A program made the translations under genes and the position numbers. The notes beneath the pieces are model-generated. The model was given only the letters and a program-made list of their open reading frames with translations. It was not told the origin of the DNA and searched no databases. Source: an uncultured Clostridia bacterium (GTDB taxonomy: Bacteria > Bacillota > Clostridia > Christensenellales > UBA1242). From it: DNA of 9,982 nucleotides. How positions within the stretch are numbered: the stretch's first letter is position 1; each line of letters starts with the position of its first letter. This document shows positions 1 to 6,409 of the stretch, one piece after another. Where the stretch lies: the NCBI GenBank assembly GCA_934746185.1, contig CAKVEY010000034.1:1-9982 (forward strand), written 5' to 3'.

Positions 1-444
1 TTGTTTTTTGCTAACATTTAGGCTTTTAACCGATTTTTCAAGTTTTTCTAAACTTTCATACATCTCTTTTTTATATTTTTGATTAGTTATTTTGTTGTTT
101 GATAAAATTTGTAAAGCGTTATTGTTTAAATATGTTGAATTAACCGATTGCATTAAAATTGCAAATGCTCCACGATTATCAAAATTAGTTTGCGAACTAT
201 TAGATGTTAAAACGCTATAATTAATATCGCTAGTTGAGTTTATTAACGATGCTAAGTCGAAACTTTGATAAGTTGGATTAAAAGAGTTTCCTTGAAAAAT
301 TGTAGTATAATTTTTGCCTAACTTATCGTACTTATTTGAAATATCTATCAATCTTGCGTTAGTAGAATTAGTGCAACCAGCAAAAGAAAAACTAATTGTT
401 AATAAGCATAATATAGATAAAATTATTTGACTAATTTTTTTCAT
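1..444 (-). CDS. Putative lipoprotein of unknown function (3' end cut by window edge)
   Basis: An open frame starts at ATG 444 and runs 148 codons without a stop to base 1, so the C-terminus is missing. The N-terminus is a type II signal peptide: residues 2-3 are lysines, residues 7-22 are hydrophobic, and the lipobox-like FAGC gives the predicted lipidated Cys24. The mature protein would therefore be anchored to the outer face of the cytoplasmic membrane. The rest is rich in Ser, Asn and Lys, and a Lys/Glu-rich helical stretch near residues 120-145 may form a coiled coil. A good SD (GAGGGA) precedes the start. The start lies inside the preceding gene (14-base overlap), which suggests translational coupling with the membrane-anchored protein upstream. 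I do not recognise a family. The signal peptide is clear; any function is unknown. Confidence 0.75.
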   Translation of the reverse strand, partial: MKKISQIILSILCLLTISFSFAGCTNSTNARLIDISNKYDKLGKNYTTIFQGNSFNPTYQSFDLASLINSTSDINYSVLTSNSSQTNFDNRGAFAILMQSVNSTYLNNNALQILSNNKITNQKYKKEMYESLEKLEKSVKSLNVSKKQ

Positions 445-1243
445 AGTATCCCTCGCTTTTTAACAAATTTAATATATCTTGCAAATCACCTTTTTCGTCT
501 AAAATTTCGTTTTCAAAATAATCTTTAAATAAGTTTTCTGCATTTTTATAAACATTGTTATATTTAATTGCAAGTTTAATAGCATTATCATTAACACAAT
601 AATTATTTGTTTTTAATTCTGTTGTTTTTTTAACAACTTCATTTACTAATGAAAAATTGCCATAATTATTGTTTATGCAGTTTGAAATTAATATATTTTT
701 TAAACTATTAATAGTTAAAGTCGCATCATAATAAGCGCCAGCAAAAACTAAATTTTTAACTAAAACTTCAACTTCTTTATTTAAACTATAAAAACTAATG
801 TTTAAATTTACAAAATCTGCATCAGTTTTCTCTTGTAATTTTTGTAATTCGGTTTCGTTTCTATTTTCTTTATTCAAATAATTTTCCAAGGCATTTAAAG
901 AACTACTAAACGCTTGATATTTTTTATTAAAATTTGTCATTTGATTAGTAATTTTCTCTTTGCTATTTTTTTCTAATTTTTTGTTAGATAATAATTTACA
1001 AAAATAATCTAAACTCTCTTTATAACTATCAAAAAATTGCAGATTTTTTGCATAAGCATCATCGCTAATTCTACCATTTAAGTTATTCATTTTTACATAA
1101 ACAGAATCATTTTTCTTTAATTCGGTTTTAATAAAATTATCAACATAAAATTGAGAATTATCTCTAACTAAAAAATATATTAATAAACTAGCACCAACAA
1201 TTAATATTAATGCAATACATATTCTTAATATATGTTTTTTCAT
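431..1243 (-). CDS. Membrane-anchored protein of unknown function (single N-terminal TM)
   Basis: This 270-residue protein has a short basic N-terminus and one hydrophobic segment (about residues 7-26), followed by a long, mostly helical, Lys/Asn/Glu-rich domain. It fits a signal anchor with the bulk of the protein outside the membrane. There are four cysteines (9, 82, 189, 216), one of them in the TM segment. No catalytic motif or known domain is visible. The start is supported by GAGGAG just upstream and by its position directly after the TAG stop of the preceding DUF1858 gene, with no gap. Its own end overlaps the lipoprotein start by 14 bases. A region near residues 81-110 is loosely like part of the downstream lipoprotein (LLSN... 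then Lys-rich helices), so the two could be distant relatives, but this is weak. The gene is real; its function is unknown. Confidence 0.8.
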   Translation of the reverse strand: MKKHILRICIALILIVGASLLIYFLVRDNSQFYVDNFIKTELKKNDSVYVKMNNLNGRISDDAYAKNLQFFDSYKESLDYFCKLLSNKKLEKNSKEKITNQMTNFNKKYQAFSSSLNALENYLNKENRNETELQKLQEKTDADFVNLNISFYSLNKEVEVLVKNLVFAGAYYDATLTINSLKNILISNCINNNYGNFSLVNEVVKKTTELKTNNYCVNDNAIKLAIKYNNVYKNAENLFKDYFENEILDEKGDLQDILNLLKSEGYYEKN

Positions 1244-1444
1244 CTATCTCTCCTCATTTAATTTTTGTAAAACTAAATTTACATCAATATCGTGTACTTC
1301 GCACGCTTCTTTAATAGTTTCTCTAATAGAATGTGGACAATATAGGCAGTGCATACCAAAACCAAGTAAAATAGGTTCGGCATCTTTAACATTGTTTAAA
1401 ATATCTTCAATAATTGTATTTTCGTCAACTATAAATTTTTTCAT
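1244..1444 (-). CDS. DUF1858 small CxxC redox-disulfide domain protein
   Basis: This 66-residue cytoplasmic protein consists of one domain. It carries the DUF1858 hallmark GMHCLYCP at residues 30-37, with the CxxC pair at Cys33 and Cys36, followed by the usual helical stretch ending in EACEVHDIDVNLVLQKLN. The family (also named hybrid-cluster-protein-associated redox disulfide domain) is small and widespread in anaerobic Firmicutes. It is thought to act in thiol redox chemistry or metal binding, but no reaction is established. The SD is strong (AAAGGGGG) and a near-consensus promoter lies just upstream, so this is the first gene of a three-gene operon. Its TAG stop abuts the next ATG without a gap. 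Pairing with two exported proteins is unusual for such a domain. The family call is firm; the role is not known. Confidence 0.9.
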   Translation of the reverse strand: MKKFIVDENTIIEDILNNVKDAEPILLGFGMHCLYCPHSIRETIKEACEVHDIDVNLVLQKLNEER

Positions 1445-1467
1445 AAATTCCCCCTTTATTTAAAAAA

Positions 1468-1496
1468 AGTATATAATTATTTTAAAAAAAAGTCAA
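1468..1496 (-). promoter_or_regulatory. Sigma-A type promoter of the DUF1858 operon
   Basis: On the minus strand, TTGACT (1496-1491) is followed after exactly 17 bases by TATACT (1473-1468). Each hexamer differs from consensus at one position. The predicted transcript starts about 20 bases before the ATG at 1444, leaving room for the AAAGGGGG ribosome binding site. No operator-like palindrome is visible. Confidence 0.75.
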
Positions 1497-1523
1497 TACT
1501 AAACCTTATTTTTTTAATAAAAT

Positions 1524-1550
1524 TAAAAAAAGCGAAAATGACTTCGCTTT
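1524..1550 (-). terminator. Rho-independent terminator after the PRC-barrel gene
   Basis: The stem AGCGAA/TTCGCT (1531-1536 and 1543-1548) closes a six-base loop. A minus-strand T-run follows, from the A-run at about 1524-1530. It starts directly at the PRC-barrel stop codon and separates that gene from the DUF1858 operon promoter. The extra A/T pairs flanking the stem lengthen it. Confidence 0.75.
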
Positions 1551-2379
1551 AATGAGAAAATTTTATTAACTCTCGTGTTTTATTTAATAATCTTGCTTTA
1601 TTTACAATTTCGTTAGTTATTTTAGAATTTTTTCTTGCAATAAGTTCAAAATTATTAGAATAAATATTTCTATCTAATCGCCTACCAATTAAAAATTCAT
1701 AATTTGTTGTAACTAGTGTTGGGCTAGACGGAGTTTCTGTTAATTTGTAAATAACTTTACTTTTTTCTTTTTTTGTGTCTTCTAATTCTTCGTCCTCTTT
1801 CATCTCAATATCTAAATTTTCTTCTTGCTTATCTTTTTCAAGTGGATTTAAAATATAAACTTTTTGCTTAGTATCTAGTTTAATATCTTGAAGTTTAACA
1901 CAACGTTTTTTCTTTTTCTTTAAACTTATAGCATTAACTTTGCTTTCTTCATCTTGAACAATCACAGTATCTTCACCGGTGTTAATCACATCTTTAATAT
2001 CAATTGATGTTTGTCCTACAATTAACGATTTTACATAATATTTTTCATCTAAAACTATATCTGTAACTTTGCCTAAAAGTTTTCCTAAATATGTATAACA
2101 GTTGCAGTTAATAACGCTCGATTTATCACAAGTTTGCACGCTAGAAACAACTAACGATAAATCTTCATCATCTTTAATAATAATGGCATTATCTCCATAA
2201 CTATAAATATAATTAATGTTTAAAGTTTTATCTTCAATATGTTCATTGTCGTCAAACAAAACTAAAAACTTTAATCTTTTAAAATTTTTATCAAACACGG
2301 CACTGTTTACAATACCTTCGGTTTTGCAATTACTTAAACTAATAATTGGCTTAGATAATATTTCGGTTAATTTTATCAT
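1549..2379 (-). CDS. PRC-barrel domain protein with two barrels and a conserved C-terminal module
   Basis: This 276-residue protein has no signal peptide or TM segment, so it is probably cytoplasmic. Residues 1-70 look like a first PRC-barrel (start LTEILSKPIISLSN, then GIVNSAVFD, KFLVLFD). Residues 94-142 look like a second (YLGKLLGKVTDIVLDEKY, then KSLIV). A Lys patch (154-159) and an acidic linker (about 178-207) lead to a C-terminal module (about 224-272) with FLIGRRLDRNIY and a KITNEIVNKARLL helix, seen at the end of many clostridial PRC-barrel proteins. PRC-barrels are small beta-barrels found in photosystem H subunits, RimM and sporulation-linked YlmC/YmxH proteins; here the partner is unknown. 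An ideal AGGAGG (2390-2385) fixes the start. It is transcribed alone, divergent from the zinc-ribbon gene, and ends at its own terminator. Five cysteines are present, including a CNC at 92-94. Confidence 0.8.
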   Translation of the reverse strand: MIKLTEILSKPIISLSNCKTEGIVNSAVFDKNFKRLKFLVLFDDNEHIEDKTLNINYIYSYGDNAIIIKDDEDLSLVVSSVQTCDKSSVINCNCYTYLGKLLGKVTDIVLDEKYYVKSLIVGQTSIDIKDVINTGEDTVIVQDEESKVNAISLKKKKKRCVKLQDIKLDTKQKVYILNPLEKDKQEENLDIEMKEDEELEDTKKEKSKVIYKLTETPSSPTLVTTNYEFLIGRRLDRNIYSNNFELIARKNSKITNEIVNKARLLNKTRELIKFSH

Positions 2380-2396
2380 TGTATCCTCCTAAAATT

Positions 2397-2423
2397 ATTA
2401 TACTATATGAAATATTTTCACAA
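2397..2423 (-). promoter_or_regulatory. Candidate promoter of the PRC-barrel gene
   Basis: A perfect minus-strand TATAAT (2402-2397) lies seven bases upstream of the AGGAGG ribosome binding site. The best -35 is TTGTGA (2423-2418), with a short 15-base spacer. The -10 is convincing; the -35 is weak and could be misplaced in such AT-rich DNA. Confidence 0.45.
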
Positions 2424-2449
2424 AATATCATTAAAACTTATAAATTAAA

Positions 2450-2477
2450 TTGTTTTGTCCTAAAATTGTGATATACT
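2450..2477 (+). promoter_or_regulatory. Extended -10 promoter giving a likely leaderless mRNA
   Basis: TATACT (2472-2477) is preceded by TG at 2469-2470, forming a TGnTATACT extended -10. A weak TTGTTT (2450-2455) sits 16 bases upstream of the -10. Normal spacing puts transcription start at about 2484, which is the A of the ATG. No SD exists in the bases before this ATG, unlike nearly every other gene here, so the message may have no 5' leader. Confidence 0.6.
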
Positions 2478-2483
2478 TTAACT

Positions 2484-3431
2484 ATGGGATTATTTTCTAA
2501 ACTTTTTAAACGAAAAAGCAAAGGACTACAACTATCAAGTTACAATCTTAATAATTTAGTTTGTTTGCTTCCTTTTAGTAAATCAATAAAGTTAAACACA
2601 AAAATTCAAGTTCCCGAAAATTTTTGCGTAGTCGTTTCATCTAAAAGCAAACTTTTAGATATTCTCCCTGCTGGCGAATTTGAACTAACAGGAATAACCA
2701 TTCCTAAAACTTTAAAAGCAAATAAAATGGATAAACCAACAAAAAAAGGTTATAAAGAAGAATTTGAAGCCGACTTTTATTTTGTAAATCAAAAATTATT
2801 CACTCTTCAAAATAACTTTTATATAAATAAACTTAAACAAAAAATCGAATTTAACCTAGATATTAAAATTACTAACCCTAATTTATTTTTAAAATTTTTA
2901 TTTGATGAAAAAGTCGTGTTTGATAACGATTTTGCCTTAGACGAATTAACCTTTTACACAAGTCAATTAATTTATTACTACTTTTTAGATAACAAACTTT
3001 TAACAAAAGAAAATTTATCAAATTATCTTGAAAATAAACTAACTAAAATAGGCGTTAAATCTAACAATTTAAAAATTAATTATTTTGACAATAATATAGA
3101 TATTAAAAATAACGATATACACGATAACAATCTTACAAATACAGATGACCAAATAATTACATCTAACAATCAACAAAATTCAAACAATCAATCAACCACT
3201 CAAAACCCCACTTTTACAAAAACTAGTCTGGTTAATTTAGACGATATAACCACAGAAAACATATCATATTTTGTTTGCGATAATTGTGGAGTTAAACTTC
3301 CCCAAAACGCAAAATATTGTTTTAATTGTAAAAAAAGTTTTATTGAAAAAAATTTATGTGAAAATTGTGGCAGGGTTATTCCAACTGGCGTATATGTTTG
3401 CCCTTATTGCAATAGCGTTATTTTAAATTAA
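2484..3431 (+). CDS. SPFH/YdjI-like protein with two C-terminal zinc ribbons
   Basis: This 315-residue protein has no signal peptide. The N-terminal half (about residues 1-200) has the layout of YdjI/virion-core-type SPFH-like proteins: a basic start (MGLFSKLFKRK), a beta segment with VPENFCVVVSS and LPAGEFELTG, then FNLDIKITNP and a helical region. Residues 202-245 form an Asn/Gln/Asp-rich linker. Two zinc ribbons close the protein, each CX2C-X10-CX2C: Cys265/268/279/282 and Cys292/295/306/309. Such proteins may bring membrane or assembly functions together with zinc-dependent contacts, but no reaction is known. The start is chosen because MGLFSKLF is a typical N-terminus for this type; the next Met is far inside (residue 82). 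It is the only plus-strand gene, converges on the phage operon and ends at the shared terminator. The zinc ribbons are certain; the SPFH assignment is by overall pattern. Confidence 0.8.
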   Translation: MGLFSKLFKRKSKGLQLSSYNLNNLVCLLPFSKSIKLNTKIQVPENFCVVVSSKSKLLDILPAGEFELTGITIPKTLKANKMDKPTKKGYKEEFEADFYFVNQKLFTLQNNFYINKLKQKIEFNLDIKITNPNLFLKFLFDEKVVFDNDFALDELTFYTSQLIYYYFLDNKLLTKENLSNYLENKLTKIGVKSNNLKINYFDNNIDIKNNDIHDNNLTNTDDQIITSNNQQNSNNQSTTQNPTFTKTSLVNLDDITTENISYFVCDNCGVKLPQNAKYCFNCKKSFIEKNLCENCGRVIPTGVYVCPYCNSVILN

Positions 3432-3460
3432 AAAAAATGGAGCAAGTCGCTCCATTTTTC
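3431..3460. terminator. Two-way terminator between the phage operon and the zinc-ribbon gene
   Basis: The stem TGGAGC/GCTCCA (3438-3443 and 3449-3454) with a five-base loop is flanked by an A-run on the left and a T-run on the right. It can therefore end transcription in both directions. It lies directly between the stop of the zinc-ribbon gene and the stop of the second holin gene, and marks the boundary between the two blocks. Confidence 0.85.
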
Positions 3461-3805
3461 TTATTCATCGTTTTTGTCGTCGTTTTCATTAGTTTCTTGT
3501 ATATTTTCGTCTTTAATATTTTCGTCGTTTTCGTCTATGCTTTCAAATTCTTCTTTTTTTACATCAGTCGAATCTTCATCATCTTTTAATAAATCTTTTA
3601 AATCTTCTTTATTATCTATTGTTTTGTCTTCTTTTTTCTTTTCTACTACACCAATTGTCATTAAAACGCCAACTACTGCACCAGTAACACTAATAACTGC
3701 TTCAATATTAATATTTAATTTAAAAAATTTAACTAAAACTTCAAGTAAAACAACAACACTAGCAAGAATAGACATTAAAAATTTATAATCTAAAAATTTT
3801 TTCAT
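3461..3805 (-). CDS. Phage holin-like protein with a long acidic tail
   Basis: This 114-residue protein has two predicted membrane helices (about residues 9-27 and 33-54) with a short turn between them. The layout resembles small phage holins such as the phi-LC3/BhlB-type proteins that follow bhlA-like genes. The holin would form membrane lesions at the end of the lytic cycle. From residue 55 on, the sequence is a charged, very acidic tail with repeated Asp-Glu-Asn units (about 90-114), much longer and more acidic than usual for such holins. An AAGGAT-type SD lies in the 12-base gap after the BhlA-like gene, so the two are co-expressed. The stop codon abuts the two-way terminator, making this the last gene of the late operon. 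No endolysin follows. The holin call rests on topology and position, not on a catalytic motif. Confidence 0.7.
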   Translation of the reverse strand: MKKFLDYKFLMSILASVVVLLEVLVKFFKLNINIEAVISVTGAVVGVLMTIGVVEKKKEDKTIDNKEDLKDLLKDDEDSTDVKKEEFESIDENDENIKDENIQETNENDDKNDE

Positions 3806-3817
3806 ATATTATCCTTC

Positions 3818-4063
3818 TTATGCTTTATTCTTTAGTTTCTTTTTTTGCTCCTTTATGGTTTTGTCGGTTATATTTTGCTTTATTTCTACAACATCTTTTT
3901 CAATATCTTCCACAATATCTAAATGTCTATTTAAACTTTCTATTGTTTGTTGATATTTCTTTTCTCGTTTACTACTATCTTTTAATAAGAATATTAATAA
4001 ACCTAAAAAAAGAACAGCAAATAAACCATTTTGTATAGCCAAATTTACAATTTCTTCCCACAT
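3818..4063 (-). CDS. bhlA: BhlA/UviB-family holin-like protein
   Basis: This 81-residue protein has the BhlA layout. A short amphipathic start (MWEEIVNLAIQNG) leads into one TM helix (about 12-28). A basic KREKKYQQTIESLN stretch follows, then a coiled-coil-like tail with the repeated VEDIEKDVVEIKQ pattern and a very basic end. The family includes BhlA of phage SPbeta and UviB of clostridial bacteriocin plasmids, and is linked to host-cell permeabilisation and release. In SPbeta, bhlA is followed by bhlB, matching the order seen here, but the amidase gene of that cassette is absent. The SD is modest (GAGAG/AAAGAG). A promoter candidate lies 40-70 bases upstream, which could give the lysis pair its own expression. 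The family assignment is strong; the exact role (holin or accessory) is debated for the family as a whole. Confidence 0.85.
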   Translation of the reverse strand: MWEEIVNLAIQNGLFAVLFLGLLIFLLKDSSKREKKYQQTIESLNRHLDIVEDIEKDVVEIKQNITDKTIKEQKKKLKNKA

Positions 4064-4105
4064 ACTCTTTTCTCTCGTAAAAAGTATAAATCAATATTGT
4101 CTAAC

Positions 4106-4133
4106 ATTATAAATATAAATGAGTTTAAATCAA
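4106..4133 (-). promoter_or_regulatory. Candidate promoter for the holin pair
   Basis: On the minus strand, TTGATT (4133-4128) is followed after 16 bases by a perfect TATAAT (4111-4106). This would give a leader of about 35 bases before the BhlA-like ATG. The -35 overlaps the stop codon of the small ORF upstream. The region is extremely AT-rich, so a chance match is possible. Confidence 0.4.
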
Positions 4134-4276
4134 TTTTTATCTATTTTTATTTCAAAGTTAAAATCATTTAATATTTTATCTAAATCTTTTTTGTAATCCA
4201 TAATTTCACCTAAAAAATTATTGTTATAAAATTTATCCAAATCTTTTTTTAAATTATTAATATCTTGTAAAACCAT
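4130..4276 (-). CDS. Small ORF of 48 codons between the nozzle-like and holin genes
   Basis: An open frame runs from ATG 4276 to TGA 4132-4130, overlapping the 3' end of the large beta-rich gene by 20 bases and filling most of an otherwise empty 190-base gap. The predicted peptide is short, charged and helical, and contains an internal near-repeat: KKDLDKFYNN (residues 10-19) and KKDLDKILND (residues 29-38), spaced 19 residues apart. The first ATG has no SD, so it would depend on coupling to the overlapping upstream gene. An in-frame internal ATG at 4201 has a good AGGTGA SD and would give only 23 residues. Overlap, in-frame filling of the gap and the SD all favour a real late phage gene, but length and AT-richness leave chance possible. 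The function is unknown. Confidence 0.45.
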   Translation of the reverse strand: MVLQDINNLKKDLDKFYNNNFLGEIMDYKKDLDKILNDFNFEIKIDKN

Positions 4277-5810
4277 AGTCTAATAAATCAATTTCTAATT
4301 TTATGTTGCTAATATACGCTTTGGCAGTATTACTTTCAATTTTAAGACCAATTTGTTTACCTTTTAAATCAACCTTTAATTTATTTAAAGTATTACTACC
4401 TAAAACATTATATTCTTTTTTGTCTTTATCGGTGAATACAGTTATTTTGCAGTCGTATTTTGTTAATAAACTTACATTTCTAACAAATTTTATTTTATCG
4501 CTATACCCTAAGTCTGTTAATGGTGAAACCCATTCTTTTTTTAGTGGAGTTAAATAAAACGAACCACTATCAGTAAATTCTATCGACTTATTGCGTTCCA
4601 AACTATTTAAAATCATAACAACTTTATCCATTCTATTTAATTTGATAGACTCAATACTTGCAACGTCAACCCCACGAATTATATCGTAAGTTAAATTGTC
4701 AACATCTAAAATAATAATAGCGTTATTTTTACTTCCCTCTTCGGCTTCGCTTAAAATAGTTTTATCATCGTTAAAATTTACTTTACAAGCAAGATAATAT
4801 TTCCCACTATGAAAAACTGCTTCGGCATAATCGTTTTCAATACCAAACAAAAGTTCATTTATTCCTAAATCGAGTAATTTGGTCGTTACACCATTAAAAC
4901 TCATTATTCCTTCTTTTGTAAGCATAAGCATTTTGTCGCCACAAATTCTAACTGTATTTTCATAAATTCTATTTCCGTTTAAACTTAAATGCGTTATTTC
5001 AAATTTATTTTTGTTATAATTGTGCGCAATTTTACTTATTCCATAATCTCTAATAGCAAAAACATAACCTAAAAATGATACAACTTTGTTTATTTTACCA
5101 CGGTCATCATTCATATAAATTTTGCCATTATAATCATTTTCTTTATCTTCCCAAAAATGAAAATCATTAAGAGTATGATAATGAATATAGTTTTTTTCGC
5201 CAAAACCTGTGCAAAAAATCTTTCCTTTATCTTCACAAATACTACTAATTTTAGGACAAGTTTCTATTAATTTTGGATATTGTTTCCCATCAAAAACATA
5301 TACGCCATTTTTTTCGTTCCCAAATATTGAATAATCTACACCATTGCATTTCCAGTTAAAATTAAATACAGGCTTTTCTTCAAGAAGATTAGTTAAAGGA
5401 TTAACTTTATAAATCATCGGTCCTATTGTTAAAATACGATGATAATAAATATTAAAATTGTCATCACAATAAATTAATTTATCAATTCTTCCACCATTAT
5501 ATTGGTCAGCATTAGTGCTATCAAACATTTTAAAAAACCAAATTTTTGTAAAATTAATAGGTTGAGGTAGTGATGGATTAAACATAATTTCAGTTAAATT
5601 ATCGTTTTGATAGTTTGGACATTTTAATGTTTCAAATCCTAGCCCTTCGGTTAAAACACCTTTTTTATAAACAAAATTATAGTTGTTTACACTATAATTG
5701 CTTTTTAAAATGTTTTCATCTTCTTTAAAGTTTAACCCCTTAGAAAAATCTGTGATTTTAACTTCAAGTTTTTCGTTTTGTGGAACTTTTGTTTTTTTAT
5801 TATAAAACAT
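4257..5810 (-). CDS. Large beta-rich head-completion / tail-nozzle-like protein
   Basis: This 517-residue protein is almost entirely predicted beta strand. The centre (about 165-345) shows repeated blade-like units: NGVYVFDGKQYPKL, KGKIFCTGFGEKNYIHYHTL followed by W220, VSFLGYVFAIRDYGISKI and GDKMLMLTKEGIMSFNG. The C-terminus (about 427-510) looks like a beta-sandwich starting WVSPLTDLGYSDKIKFV. This layout, and its place right after the adaptor, recall packaged-DNA stabilisation/nozzle proteins of short-tailed phages (P22 gp10 type, about 470 residues), which plug the portal and extend the tail. The start is set at ATG 5810, overlapping the previous stop as TAATG and preceded by AAGGTGG (5822-5816). 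A GTG at 5819 would add three residues but lies within that SD. The coding call is very strong; the gp10-like role is inferred from fold pattern and position. Confidence 0.7.
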   Translation of the reverse strand: MFYNKKTKVPQNEKLEVKITDFSKGLNFKEDENILKSNYSVNNYNFVYKKGVLTEGLGFETLKCPNYQNDNLTEIMFNPSLPQPINFTKIWFFKMFDSTNADQYNGGRIDKLIYCDDNFNIYYHRILTIGPMIYKVNPLTNLLEEKPVFNFNWKCNGVDYSIFGNEKNGVYVFDGKQYPKLIETCPKISSICEDKGKIFCTGFGEKNYIHYHTLNDFHFWEDKENDYNGKIYMNDDRGKINKVVSFLGYVFAIRDYGISKIAHNYNKNKFEITHLSLNGNRIYENTVRICGDKMLMLTKEGIMSFNGVTTKLLDLGINELLFGIENDYAEAVFHSGKYYLACKVNFNDDKTILSEAEEGSKNNAIIILDVDNLTYDIIRGVDVASIESIKLNRMDKVVMILNSLERNKSIEFTDSGSFYLTPLKKEWVSPLTDLGYSDKIKFVRNVSLLTKYDCKITVFTDKDKKEYNVLGSNTLNKLKVDLKGKQIGLKIESNTAKAYISNIKLEIDLLDYGFTRY

Positions 5811-6409
5811 TAAATCCACCTTCTTTTGTTTTTAAGAACAATATTCTTTTTTATCACATTTAAAGACTTTAAACTCTCTTCAAACTTAGTTTTGTAACTT
5901 TCAGCATCTTCATATAGTCCTAAAATATAGCAATATTCTTTATTTAACCCGTATGCCAAAACTCTGTCTGTAATTTTGCCATTAAAGTCGTCAATTTCAC
6001 TATTTAATGTAACAAAACTAGGCTTATAGCAATAAACTAAACTATATTCTCCATCTAACGAATATAAAATATCGTTATAAATTTCACAATTAACTGAATT
6101 AAAATTTTTATCTTCAAGTTTAACTAATTTATAAAAATTTTTGTTTAAATTTTTAAGTTCAAACTGCCCATCTTTTACTTCAATTTTTTCTTTATTAATT
6201 AAATGTAAATAATCAGTTGCAATTTCACTATAAACTAAATTAAAACATCTTATTAATAGGTTAAAAGTTTTGTCTATATTAGTATCACCCGTAAGAGTTG
6301 TATCTTCGTCTAAAACATCAAAACTTTCGTCATATAGTTTTGTCGAGTTTAACACATCTTCTATGTTTAGCATTATGCTTGAAAGTTTTACTATTTCTCT
6401 TAATTTCAT
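5810..6409 (-). CDS. Phage head-tail adaptor (connector) protein
   Basis: This 199-residue protein has a helical N-terminal half (MKLREIVKLSSIMLN, then FNLLIRCFNLVYSEIATDYL), a beta-rich middle (about 70-135) and a conserved-looking C-terminus. The end follows a pattern common in adaptors of Firmicutes phages: RVLAYGLNKEYCYILGLYEDA (about 149-169), a basic amphipathic helix, then a terminal RRW. The C-terminal arm of such adaptors inserts into the portal ring and lets the next tail protein dock, as gp4 of P22 does. Its start overlaps the preceding gene by four bases (ATGA) and has a GGGGGT SD inside that gene. Its stop overlaps the next start (TAATG), so translation through the connector genes is tightly coupled. 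The adaptor role is inferred from C-terminal pattern and gene order. Confidence 0.7.
   Translation of the reverse strand: MKLREIVKLSSIMLNIEDVLNSTKLYDESFDVLDEDTTLTGDTNIDKTFNLLIRCFNLVYSEIATDYLHLINKEKIEVKDGQFELKNLNKNFYKLVKLEDKNFNSVNCEIYNDILYSLDGEYSLVYCYKPSFVTLNSEIDDFNGKITDRVLAYGLNKEYCYILGLYEDAESYKTKFEESLKSLNVIKKNIVLKNKRRWI

Noticed and set aside
3474..3788. 104-codon plus-strand ORF opposite the second holin
   Set aside because: Antisense shadow of the acidic tail codons; its Ser/Phe-rich product, lack of an SD and position facing the terminator all argue against it.
3820..4038. 72-codon plus-strand ORF opposite the BhlA-like gene
   Set aside because: Antisense of a clear BhlA-family gene with no SD or promoter; the apparent TM segments come from Lys/Glu codons read in reverse.
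4064..4130. Possible regulatory RNA or operator before the holin genes
   Set aside because: Only a promoter-like pair is visible; no stable GC-containing stem or inverted repeat could be found by eye.
4303..4557. 84-codon plus-strand ORF inside the nozzle-like gene
   Set aside because: Antisense to a continuous long gene, with no ribosome binding site or partner.
5811..5819. GTG start three codons upstream of the chosen start of the nozzle-like gene
   Set aside because: The GTG is part of the AAGGTGG that serves ATG 5810, and it has no well-placed SD of its own.
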